From Polaromonas sp. (lineage in GTDB: Bacteria; Pseudomonadota; Gammaproteobacteria; Burkholderiales; Burkholderiaceae_C), in the NCBI GenBank assembly GCA_025362825.1, contig JANYFF010000255.1:1-9575 (forward strand): DNA of 9,575 nt, read 5' to 3'. Under the pieces are notes generated by a model. It was not told the origin of the DNA, did not search any database, and saw only the letters and a list, made by a program, of their open reading frames with translations. The position numbers were made by a program, and so were the translations under genes. Position 1 is the first letter of the stretch, and every line of letters begins with the position of its first letter. Of this stretch, positions 1 through 5,961 are shown in pieces.

Positions 1-1
1 G

Positions 2-919
2 CCTGCGCTGGTGCTCGCTCAGGGCGGACCGACCATCCGCATCGGCTACTGGCCGATCTCTGCCGGGCTGCCTTTCTACGCCGCGGTTGAACTGGGCTTT
101 TTCAAGGAGGCTGGCGTCAACGTCGAGGTCTTGCGCTTTGCAGCTGCCGCACAGATCATGGAAGCCATGCTGTCAGAGCGCGCAGACGGCAGCGCTAACG
201 GCACCGGAACCGGCAACCTTGCGGTTGGCGAGCTGGCAGCGCCCGGGACTTTCAAGATTTTTTGCAGCAATCCGAGCAATGTCAAAAACGTGCTCGACGA
301 AATGCTGGTGCCGATAGCCAGTACTGCCAAAACGATGGCTGACCTGAAAGGCAAGCGTGTCGGCTCAGGCCCCGGCATCCAGAACATCACCCTAGCCAAG
401 ACGATTCTGGAGCGCGGTGGTGCCACGGGCGCCACGGTGGTCGAGTTACCGATTGCTCAGCACATCGCCGCACTGGCTGCTGGTCAAATTGACGGTTGCT
501 ACACGCTGGAGCCCACCGGCACCATTGGCCGCCTGAATGGGACAACCCGCGTACTTGAAGGCGGCGTGATCTCCAGATACGTTCTTGGCGATCCGATGGC
601 GCCCTGGTTTGGTGGGTCGGCATCGCTGACGTCCAGCTTCATCAAGAAACATCCCAACGAAGCCAAAAAATTCGTCGCTGCTTACGCCAAAGGGGTCAAC
701 TATGTGCGCACCAGGTCAGCAGAAGCACGCCAATATCTCAAGGGTTACACCGCCATTGAGGGCGCGCTGACCAGCGAAGTCCCGATGGTGGGTTACACCA
801 TGTTCAATGAGTTCACCCCGACCGACATCGGACACTTCCAGAAGTTTCTGGATCTGTTCTCCGAAAAAGGCGTGTTCCCCTCTCGCCTGCTGGTCGACAG
901 CTTTCTTTACAAGGGGTAA
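2..919 (+). CDS. NitT/TauT-family ABC transporter substrate-binding protein (5' end cut off)
   Basis: Periplasmic binding protein of the NMT1/SsuA/TauA type that delivers a small organic solute to the permease encoded next. The reading frame is open to the left window edge. The first visible residues (PALVLAQGG) look like the end of a Sec signal peptide with cleavage near LAQ, so the true start is upstream and GTG 11 is not a real start. The mature part begins TIRIGYWPISAGLPFYAAVE, the classic opening of the family, followed by the LGFFKEAGVNVEVLRF segment. Later come DLKGKRVGSGPG, the second-lobe ligand region, and GQIDGCYTLEP. About 300 residues are visible, close to a full mature protein. 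The stop TAA (917-919) overlaps a possible ATG of the permease. The family covers nitrate, sulfonates, taurine, thiamine precursors, riboflavin and aromatic acids, so the ligand cannot be read from sequence. The downstream AtzGEH-like genes suggest a ureide or amide acid (inference). Confidence 0.93.
   Translation, partial: PALVLAQGGPTIRIGYWPISAGLPFYAAVELGFFKEAGVNVEVLRFAAAAQIMEAMLSERADGSANGTGTGNLAVGELAAPGTFKIFCSNPSNVKNVLDEMLVPIASTAKTMADLKGKRVGSGPGIQNITLAKTILERGGATGATVVELPIAQHIAALAAGQIDGCYTLEPTGTIGRLNGTTRVLEGGVISRYVLGDPMAPWFGGSASLTSSFIKKHPNEAKKFVAAYAKGVNYVRTRSAEARQYLKGYTAIEGALTSEVPMVGYTMFNEFTPTDIGHFQKFLDLFSEKGVFPSRLLVDSFLYKG
911..916 (+). promoter_or_regulatory. Ribosome binding site that favours ATG 925 for the permease
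   Basis: AAGGGG lies inside the last codons of the binding protein gene. It is 8 bases before ATG 925 but only 2 bases before ATG 919. Normal Shine-Dalgarno spacing therefore favours 925 as the translation start, although ATG 919, which overlaps the upstream stop as TAATG, stays possible through translational coupling. Confidence 0.55.
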
Positions 920-924
920 TGGTC

Positions 925-1764
925 ATGGCGGATTCCACCACCACACTGGTTGCCCCGCAAGTTGCGTGGACTCCGCCGGTCGCAGAGCCGACCGGCGCGC
1001 AGCCCCAAAAATCAGCGTGGGACAAAGCATTGCCTTTTGTCGGGCCGGTCTTGCTCTTCGTGATTTGGGATCTGGCGGTGCGCACCGGATATATCAAGGC
1101 GATTTTGCTGCCCTCGCCGTTTGATACTGTGATGACGCTGGTCAATGGACTGGCAGGCGGGACTCTGCTGAAGGACTTTATGGTCACGCTGTGGCGTACC
1201 TTTGAGGCCTTTTCGATTGCGGCGGTGGTGGGCGTCCCTCTCGGGGTGGTGCTTGGGAGTTCGGAAAAGGCTTACCGCAGCGTCGAGTTCCTGATTGATT
1301 TCTTTCGCTCAACACCATCGTCGGCGCTGATCCCACTGTTCCTCATGATTTTCGGCGTGTCCGATATCAACAAGGTCGCCATCGCCGCTTTTGGCGCACT
1401 GCTGATTGTGGTCTTCAACAGCGCCTACGGCGTGATCAATGCCCGTAAACAACGCGTCATGGCGGCCAAGGTGATGGGCGCATCTAAATGGCAGATCTTC
1501 AAGGATGTGCTGGTGTGGGAAAGCCTGCAGCCAACCTTTGTGGGCCTGCGCTCCGCCGTGTCCATGGCGCTGGTGATCGTGATTGTTGCCGAGATGTTTA
1601 TTGGCTCGGACAGTGGCCTGGGTAACCGCATCATCAATTCCCAGCAGGTCATGAACGTCAAGAACATGTATGCCTCCATCTTGGCTGCGGGCGGCCTCGG
1701 CTATGCGCTCAACATCCTCTTTCTGGTGGTCGAGCGCCGCATTGTGCACTGGAGCGGCAGATGA
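925..1764 (+). CDS. NitT/TauT-family ABC transporter permease (SsuC/TauC-like)
   Basis: Inner-membrane subunit of the importer, expected to act as a homodimer. With the start at 925 it has 279 residues, normal for the family. A start at 919 would add only Met-Val. After a Pro- and Gln-rich cytoplasmic tail of about 35 residues come roughly six hydrophobic segments: near PFVGPVLLFVIWDLAV, FSIAAVVGVPLGVVLG, ALIPLFLMIFGV, VAIAAFGALLIVVF, MALVIVIVAEMFIG and ALNILFLVVE. The cytoplasmic EAA-type loop that docks on the ATPase is visible as AAKVMGASKWQIFKDV, about residues 180-195, with the conserved Gly. FFRSTPSSALIPLFL and GSDSGLGNRI are further family marks. It sits directly behind the binding protein gene, so the two are probably translationally coupled. 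A 93-base spacer (1765-1857) follows, in which I see no promoter or terminator. Confidence 0.95.
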   Translation: MADSTTTLVAPQVAWTPPVAEPTGAQPQKSAWDKALPFVGPVLLFVIWDLAVRTGYIKAILLPSPFDTVMTLVNGLAGGTLLKDFMVTLWRTFEAFSIAAVVGVPLGVVLGSSEKAYRSVEFLIDFFRSTPSSALIPLFLMIFGVSDINKVAIAAFGALLIVVFNSAYGVINARKQRVMAAKVMGASKWQIFKDVLVWESLQPTFVGLRSAVSMALVIVIVAEMFIGSDSGLGNRIINSQQVMNVKNMYASILAAGGLGYALNILFLVVERRIVHWSGR

Positions 1765-1847
1765 TTTTGCCCCCGCGTTCGAGTGCGCCTGCGGCCCGGC
1801 AAAGTCGGCCTTACGGTCTTTGCAAGTTCCAAAACCTGCGGTCTTCC

Positions 1848-1851
1848 GGAG
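1848..1851 (+). promoter_or_regulatory. Ribosome binding site that sets the ATPase start at 1858
   Basis: GGAG ends 6 bases before ATG 1858. The frame is open further upstream to about 1783, but that stretch has no comparable site and encodes residues unlike the family, so the shorter protein is preferred. Confidence 0.55.
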
Positions 1852-1857
1852 CGCGCC

Positions 1858-2679
1858 ATGTCTGAAGTACTCAACGCCCCCCTCTTCGCTGACGTGCCTG
1901 TGGCGCCCTTCAAAGCTGGCCCTGCCGGAACCCACATCACCATCCGGGGTCTGACCAAATACTTTGCCGGCTGGCCGCTGTACGAGAACTTTGACCTGAA
2001 CATTCCCAAAAGCAAGATCGTGTCGGTCTTCGGCCCCAACGGTTGCGGGAAGTCCACGCTGATCAACATGATTGCCGGGCTGGTACCCATTGATTCAGGT
2101 GAAATTCTCTTTGACGGCAAGTCGCTCAAGGACACCAAGATAGGTTACGTCTTCCAGAACTACCGTGAGGCCATGTTCCCCTGGATGCGTACCATCGACA
2201 ACATTGCCTACCCGCTCAAGCTGGAAGGCAGGTCCAAGGCGGAGGTTGACCGCCGCATGGCCGAGCTGGTCGCATCCTTTGACGTCAAATTCGACCTCAA
2301 GCGCTATCCCTATGAGCTCTCGGGTGGGCAGCAGCAGACGGCGTCCATCATGCGGGCACTTGCGCCCAACCCGGAGGTGCTGTTTCTTGACGAACCGTTT
2401 TCGGCACTCGACTTCGAGATGACACTTTTCATCCGTGAAAAGCTTCAGGAAGTTTTCATGCAGACGGGCACCACCATGCTGCTGGTCTCGCATGATCTGG
2501 AAGAGGCGGTTTACCTCGCTGACCAGGTGCTGCTGCTGACCAAGCGCCCGACAAAGGTGGCCGAGATCCTCAACTACGGCGACGCCCGGCCGCGCACGCT
2601 TGAGACGCTCAGCTCCGTCAGTTTTGTCGACATGAAAAAGCTCAGCCTGGAGATTTTCCAGCGCGAAGTTCGTCGCTAG
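1858..2679 (+). CDS. NitT/TauT-family ABC transporter ATP-binding protein (SsuB/TauB-like)
   Basis: Cytoplasmic ATPase of the importer, 273 residues from ATG 1858. All nucleotide-binding motifs are visible: Walker A GPNGCGKST (59-67), Q-loop Gln100 in YVFQNYREAMFPW, signature LSGGQ (154-158), Walker B VLFLDEP with the D-loop SALD (174-185) and H-loop His212 in LLVSHDLEEA. The FPW just after the Q-loop is typical of the NitT/TauT subfamily. One deviation is that the usual Arg after the signature (LSGGQxQR) is Thr161, giving LSGGQQQT; the catalytic residues are otherwise intact. The N-terminus has about 20 residues before the first beta strand (THITIRGLTKYFAG). The stop is 9 bases before the AtzG-like gene, so transporter and hydrolase genes are very probably co-transcribed. 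Confidence 0.95.
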   Translation: MSEVLNAPLFADVPVAPFKAGPAGTHITIRGLTKYFAGWPLYENFDLNIPKSKIVSVFGPNGCGKSTLINMIAGLVPIDSGEILFDGKSLKDTKIGYVFQNYREAMFPWMRTIDNIAYPLKLEGRSKAEVDRRMAELVASFDVKFDLKRYPYELSGGQQQTASIMRALAPNPEVLFLDEPFSALDFEMTLFIREKLQEVFMQTGTTMLLVSHDLEEAVYLADQVLLLTKRPTKVAEILNYGDARPRTLETLSSVSFVDMKKLSLEIFQREVRR

Positions 2680-2688
2680 GCACTGGCT

Positions 2689-2910
2689 ATGGATGAACAA
2701 CAGGCCCTGGCCTATGTCAAAGCCGCAGCGATGGCCGTTGGATTGCCGCTAGACGACGCACGCGCGCAGCGCGCCGCGGTGCATATGGGCCGCACGGCGG
2801 CACTTGCCGCCCAGCTCGACGCATTTGAAATGGAGGTCAGCGAAGAGTCGGCCGAGATCTTTTGCCCGGCGCCGTTTCCGGCTGTCGCCAGGTTATCGGA
2901 TCGCGCATGA
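2689..2910 (+). CDS. atzG: AtzG/HpxX-like small subunit (DUF4089 type)
   Basis: Small protein of 73 residues, the expected size of AtzG (1-carboxybiuret hydrolase subunit) and HpxX. AtzG is described as a vestigial relative of GatC, the small subunit of the GatCAB amidotransferase, that binds and stabilises the amidase AtzE. The visible pattern fits: an N-terminal helix (QQALAYVKAAAMAVGLPL), a second helix with LAAQLDAFEMEV, then an extended acidic-to-proline tail (EESAEIFCPAPFP) that would wrap round the partner. The start at 2689 has a weak AGG (2678-2680) 8 bases upstream. It lies 9 bases after the ATPase stop, and its own TGA overlaps the amidase start as ATGA (2907-2910), which indicates translational coupling of the two partners. 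Small size limits certainty; the identification rests on length, pattern and the amidase next to it. Confidence 0.85.
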   Translation: MDEQQALAYVKAAAMAVGLPLDDARAQRAAVHMGRTAALAAQLDAFEMEVSEESAEIFCPAPFPAVARLSDRA

Positions 2911-4304
2911 AAAACATGGCATTCGGCACGGCCGAACTGGTGCGCGGCATCGCTGCCGGAGAATTCAGCGCGCAGGAGGTGCTGCAGTCCTGCATCGCAC
3001 GCATCGATGCTACCGACGCACGCGTCAACGCTTTTACTGGCCGCAGCTATGCGCGCGCCCGGCGCGAAGCTGCCGTCATAGATGCCATGCGAACGGGGGG
3101 CCAGAAGCTGCCACCGCTGGCAGGCCTGCCCTACGCCGTCAAAAATCTTTTCGACATCGAGGGAGAGGTCACGCTGGCGGGCTCAAAAATCAATCGCAGC
3201 AACGTACCGGCGCGAGAGGATGCGGTACTCATTGCGCAGCTCAAGGGGGCCGGTGCGGTACTGGTTGGCTCCCTCAATATGGACGAGTATGCCTACGGCT
3301 TTACCACCGAGAACACACACTACGGCCCTTGCCATAACCCGCATGATCTGGGCCGCATCGCCGGTGGTTCGTCCGGAGGTTCAGGTGCTGCAGTGGCAGC
3401 GCAGCAGGTGTCGCTGGCTTTGGGCTCGGACACCAACGGTTCAATACGCGTGCCCTCGTCGCTGTGTGGTGTGTGGGGCCTCAAACCGACTTTCGGCCGC
3501 CTGTCCCGGCGCGGCACTTACCCCTTTGTGCATAACATTGACCACCTTGGTCCGCTGGCTGACAGCGTCGAAGGCCTGGCATTAAGTTACGACGCCATGC
3601 AGTTGCCCGATGCGCTGGACCCGGGCTGCCACGCCACTGCCGTGCAGGCGGCAACCGCCAGCTTGCGGCATGGCGTGGAGGATCTGCGCATTGGTTTGCT
3701 GGGTGGCTACTTTGCCGACCATGCCACGACACCGGCACGGGCTGTCGCCCGCCAGGCTGCGGTGGCGCTGCGGGCAGCCGATGGCGTGGAGTGGCCCGAG
3801 CCTGCGCTTGCACGTGCTGCAGCCTTCATCATCAGCGCCAGCGAAGGCGGCGCCCTGCACCTGCACGATTTGCGAAAGCGCGCGGACGACTTCGAGCCGC
3901 TGTCGGTGGACAGGTTTATTTCCGGTGCGCTGCAACCCGCAGCCTGGTATGTGCGCGCCCAGCGCTTTCGCCGTATCTACCGCGACAAGATCAACGCGCT
4001 GTTCAAAAACTGGGATATCCTGATTGCGCCTGCAACGCCAGTAAGCGCACCTGAAATCGGCACTGAATGGCTGGACATCAATGGTGTCAGGCTGCCTTGC
4101 CGACCCAGCATGGGCCTGCTGACGCAACCCATCTCTTTCGCCGGCTGCCCGGTGGTCGCCGCACCGATGTGGCCCGAAGGCAAGAACGGTTTGCCGATCG
4201 GCGTACAGCTGATAGCTGCGCCGTGGCGTGAGGACCTTGCGCTGCGTGCAGGCTGGGTGTTGCAGCAGGCCGGCATTGCCTGCCTGAGACCGGCGCTTTT
4301 GTGA
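2907..4304 (+). CDS. atzE: AtzE/HpxY-family amidase (amidase-signature hydrolase)
   Basis: Cytoplasmic amidase-signature enzyme of 465 residues that should hydrolyse a carboxylated urea or similar amide acid to release ammonia. The Ser-cisSer-Lys triad is visible: Lys79 in PYAVKNLFD, cis-Ser155 in AGGSSGGSG, and nucleophile Ser179 in GSDTNGSIRVPSS, 24 residues after the cis-Ser as in the family. AtzE-type marks include LAGSKINR, NMDEYAYGFTTEN and SLCGVWGLKPTFGRLSR, and the C-terminal GLPIGVQLIAAPWRED is normal. ATG 2907 is chosen because it overlaps the AtzG-like stop as ATGA and the protein then starts like its relatives; the frame is open upstream, and ATG 2916 is an alternative. Characterised relatives are AtzE (1-carboxybiuret to 1,3-dicarboxyurea) and HpxY (oxalurate breakdown in Klebsiella). 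No AtzD, AtzF or HpxW is in view, so the substrate here is undecided. Confidence 0.94.
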   Translation: MKNMAFGTAELVRGIAAGEFSAQEVLQSCIARIDATDARVNAFTGRSYARARREAAVIDAMRTGGQKLPPLAGLPYAVKNLFDIEGEVTLAGSKINRSNVPAREDAVLIAQLKGAGAVLVGSLNMDEYAYGFTTENTHYGPCHNPHDLGRIAGGSSGGSGAAVAAQQVSLALGSDTNGSIRVPSSLCGVWGLKPTFGRLSRRGTYPFVHNIDHLGPLADSVEGLALSYDAMQLPDALDPGCHATAVQAATASLRHGVEDLRIGLLGGYFADHATTPARAVARQAAVALRAADGVEWPEPALARAAAFIISASEGGALHLHDLRKRADDFEPLSVDRFISGALQPAAWYVRAQRFRRIYRDKINALFKNWDILIAPATPVSAPEIGTEWLDINGVRLPCRPSMGLLTQPISFAGCPVVAAPMWPEGKNGLPIGVQLIAAPWREDLALRAGWVLQQAGIACLRPALL

Positions 4305-4681
4305 TGCTACCCATCAACCTTCCCGACGTACTTGCCGAGGTCACCGCGGCCTTTAACCGCTACGAAGCGGCGCTGGTTGGCAATGATGTGGCCGTGCTCG
4401 ACGAGCTCTTCTGGGACAGTCCGCACACGCTGCGTTATGGCGCTACTGAAAACCTGTATGGCTACGCCGCAATACAGGCTTTCCGTGCCGGCCGGCCGTC
4501 GCAGGGGCTGGAGCGCACGCTGCTGAAAACCGTCATCACCACTTATGGCCGCGATTTCGCAAGCGCCAATGTGGAGTTCCGCCGGATCGGCAGCGACCGT
4601 ACCGGACGGCAAAGCCAGACCTGGCTGCGCACGCCTGAAGGCTGGCGCGTGGTGGCCGCGCATGTGAGTTTATTGGCGTAG
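4304..4681 (+). CDS. hpxZ: AtzH/HpxZ-like NTF2-fold protein (DUF3225)
   Basis: Small cytoplasmic protein of 125 residues of the DUF3225/SnoaL-like (NTF2-fold) type, matching HpxZ and AtzH in size and sequence. The conserved core is LDELFWDSPHTLRYGATENL followed by GYAAIQAFRAGRP (about 32-65), with SQTWLRTPEGWRVVAAHVS at the end. AtzH is reported as a decarboxylating amidohydrolase turning 1,3-dicarboxyurea into allophanate. From memory it depends on a Tyr and an Arg, and Tyr20 and Arg44 here sit at fitting positions. ATG 4304 overlaps the amidase stop as TGATG; an in-frame GTG at 4301 would add one residue. The order small subunit, amidase, DUF3225 is the same as hpxXYZ and atzGEH. No obvious terminator follows within 62 bases. 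Confidence 0.88.
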   Translation: MLPINLPDVLAEVTAAFNRYEAALVGNDVAVLDELFWDSPHTLRYGATENLYGYAAIQAFRAGRPSQGLERTLLKTVITTYGRDFASANVEFRRIGSDRTGRQSQTWLRTPEGWRVVAAHVSLLA

Positions 4682-4729
4682 CACGCTTCATCACAACGCA
4701 GCCCTTTTGAATCGCCACCCGACCATTTC

Positions 4730-4734
4730 AGGAG
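4730..4734 (+). promoter_or_regulatory. Ribosome binding site of the Bug-family gene
   Basis: AGGAG lies 9 bases before ATG 4744. It supports that start and shows the gene is translated independently of the AtzH-like gene, which ends 62 bases upstream. I see no convincing promoter or terminator in 4682-4743, so read-through from the upstream operon is possible. Confidence 0.5.
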
Positions 4735-4743
4735 CCAGCTTCA

Positions 4744-5778
4744 ATGACCTCAAGGAACCGCAACGCATCGCCTGCCGAACCGACCGTTCGCCAGGCCATT
4801 GTGGGCAGGCGTACCTGGCTGCAGGCGGCGCTCATGGTCCCGCTTGCTCGGGCATCCAGCGGCTTCGCGCAGGCAGCAGGCTATCCAGCCAAGGCCGTGA
4901 AAATGATCATTCCCTTCCCTGCAGGCGGTGCGACCGACTATGCAGCGCGTTCCATTGGCGTGGCGCTGTCCGAGCTTTGGCGGCAGCCCGTGGTGTCCGA
5001 CAACCGGGTTGGCGCAGGCTCCACCATAGGGACTGAAATCGGCGCAAAAAGTCCGCCTGACGGCTACACACTGGTGATGGGCATCCCTGCGGGCGTGACG
5101 ATTGCGCCGCACATTTATCCAAAGCTGGGTTACGACCCGTTGACAGACCTCCTGCCCGTTGCCGGCTTCGCCACTTCGCCGCTGGTCGTGGTGGTGCCGG
5201 CCGACTCACCGTTCAAAACTTTTGCCGAGCTGGTCGCTTATGCGCGGGCGAACCCGGGCAAATTGAGCTACGCCTCCAATGGCAGTGGTTCTTTGCCGCA
5301 CCTGACAACCGAATGGTTTTTGTCGCTGGCCAAAATCAGCATGACACATGTGCCCTACCGCGGTAGCGCACAGGCGCTGCCAGACCTGATTGCCGGGCGT
5401 ACGCAATTGATGATCGACATCATCGTGTCAGCGCTGCCACTGATCGAGGGCGGCAAGCTGCGCGCGTTGGCGGTCACAGGCGCGCAACCGACCTCGCGCC
5501 TACCCAACGTACCGACGGTGGCCAGCCTGGGTTACCCAGGGTTTGCATCCGAGCAGTGGTATGGCCTCTTTGTTCCGGCCGGCACGCCCGAGCCGGTGGT
5601 GCGCAAGCTGGAGCGCGACGTGCAGGCGGTCACGCAGGATGTGCGTCTGCGTGGCCAGATGTGGCAGCGTGGTGCCGAGGTGGCCTACCTGACAGCCAGC
5701 GCGATGCAGGCCATGGTGCGCACCGACTCTCTGCGCTGGGCCCTGATTGCCCGGGCTACGGGCGCGCACGCCGATTAG
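4744..5778 (+). CDS. Bug-family (TctC-like) periplasmic solute-binding protein
   Basis: Periplasmic binding protein of the tripartite tricarboxylate transporter receptor family, 344 residues, the class hugely expanded in Burkholderiales. The leader is long and twin-arginine-like (GRRTWLQAAL, Arg22-Arg23) with probable cleavage near FAQA (about 44), so Tat export is likely. The mature protein starts YPAKAVKMIIPFPAGGATD, with Asp65 in the family ligand loop, then DNRVGAGSTIGTEIGAKSPPDGYTL. Later marks are LSYASNGSGSLPHL, VPYRGSAQALPDLIAGRTQLMID and LPNVPTVASLGYPGF. Known members bind carboxylates or amides such as citrate, glutamate, terephthalate and nicotinate. No TctA or TctB membrane genes are visible, so this is an orphan receptor that would share a distant membrane pair or act as a sensor. 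Its placement between amide-hydrolysis blocks hints at a related ligand, which is only inference. Confidence 0.95.
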   Translation: MTSRNRNASPAEPTVRQAIVGRRTWLQAALMVPLARASSGFAQAAGYPAKAVKMIIPFPAGGATDYAARSIGVALSELWRQPVVSDNRVGAGSTIGTEIGAKSPPDGYTLVMGIPAGVTIAPHIYPKLGYDPLTDLLPVAGFATSPLVVVVPADSPFKTFAELVAYARANPGKLSYASNGSGSLPHLTTEWFLSLAKISMTHVPYRGSAQALPDLIAGRTQLMIDIIVSALPLIEGGKLRALAVTGAQPTSRLPNVPTVASLGYPGFASEQWYGLFVPAGTPEPVVRKLERDVQAVTQDVRLRGQMWQRGAEVAYLTASAMQAMVRTDSLRWALIARATGAHAD

Positions 5779-5801
5779 CAACATCGGTCTGGCTGTCGAT
5801 G

Positions 5802-5831
5802 GCCGAGGCAGATCCTGCCAGGCGCGATTTT
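5802..5831 (+). terminator. Candidate weak intrinsic terminator after the Bug gene
   Basis: GGCAG (5807-5811) and CTGCC (5815-5819) form a 5-bp stem with a 3-base loop. GCC (5802-5804) and GGC (5821-5823) can extend it across a small internal loop, and a TTTT run follows at 5828-5831. It lies 23 bases after the Bug stop and just before the sigma-54-like promoter, a sensible place to separate two units. The T-run is short and offset from the stem by a few bases, so it is only a candidate. Confidence 0.35.
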
Positions 5832-5856
5832 GAGGTGCAGGGACACAACTGGTTTT

Positions 5857-5872
5857 GGGCATGGTTTTTGCA
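5857..5872 (+). promoter_or_regulatory. Probable sigma-54 (-24/-12) promoter for the BMP-transporter operon
   Basis: The element GGGCATG-GTTT-TTGCA matches the sigma-54 consensus YTGGCACGrNNNTTGCW at 12 of 14 defined positions counted from Y (T5856) to W (A5872). The mismatches are G for T at 5857 and T for C at 5862. The invariant GG (5858-5859) and GC (5870-5871) are separated by exactly 10 bases, the spacing RpoN requires. Transcription would start near 5883, leaving a leader of about 79 bases before ATG 5962. Sigma-54 promoters often serve nitrogen-limitation genes under NtrC, which fits an importer plus formamidase. I could not identify a convincing activator site upstream. Confidence 0.6.
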
Positions 5873-5961
5873 CCCAATCTTGTATTCAAGAAAGTACATC
5901 TAACACTGCACTGTTTTGAAGCGTCCTCGTCAACCCTAGTCAATTCACCTGGAGCGTAAAC

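Noticed and set aside
1783..1857. In-frame upstream extension of the ATPase with an alternative start near 1783
   Set aside because: It lacks a ribosome binding site and encodes residues unlike the family N-terminus, while ATG 1858 has GGAG at 6 bases' spacing.
1309..1935. Long open frame on the minus strand opposite the permease and ATPase genes
   Set aside because: It is a high-GC shadow of two well-supported plus-strand genes; its composition (His- and Gln-rich) matches no family I recognise.
2862..2906. In-frame upstream extension of the amidase
   Set aside because: It would overlap the AtzG-like gene by 49 bases. ATG 2907 gives the standard ATGA overlap and the family's usual N-terminus.
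5771..5787. CCGAT/ATCGG inverted repeat around the Bug stop codon as a terminator
   Set aside because: It has only five base pairs with a 7-base loop, includes the stop codon and has no T-run behind it.
5779..5903. Possible small coding region in the intergenic gap
   Set aside because: The open frame there is the tail of an out-of-frame reading of the Bug gene, with no start signal or ribosome binding site of its own.
5880..5906. TTGTAT...TAACAC as a sigma-70 promoter for the BMP operon
   Set aside because: Both hexamers are poor and the spacing is 15 bases. The sigma-54 element nearby is a much better match.
5907..5923. Sequence TGCACTGTTTTGAAGCG as an NtrC-type site
   Set aside because: Only one half resembles the palindrome, and it lies downstream of the predicted transcription start, not where an enhancer site is expected.
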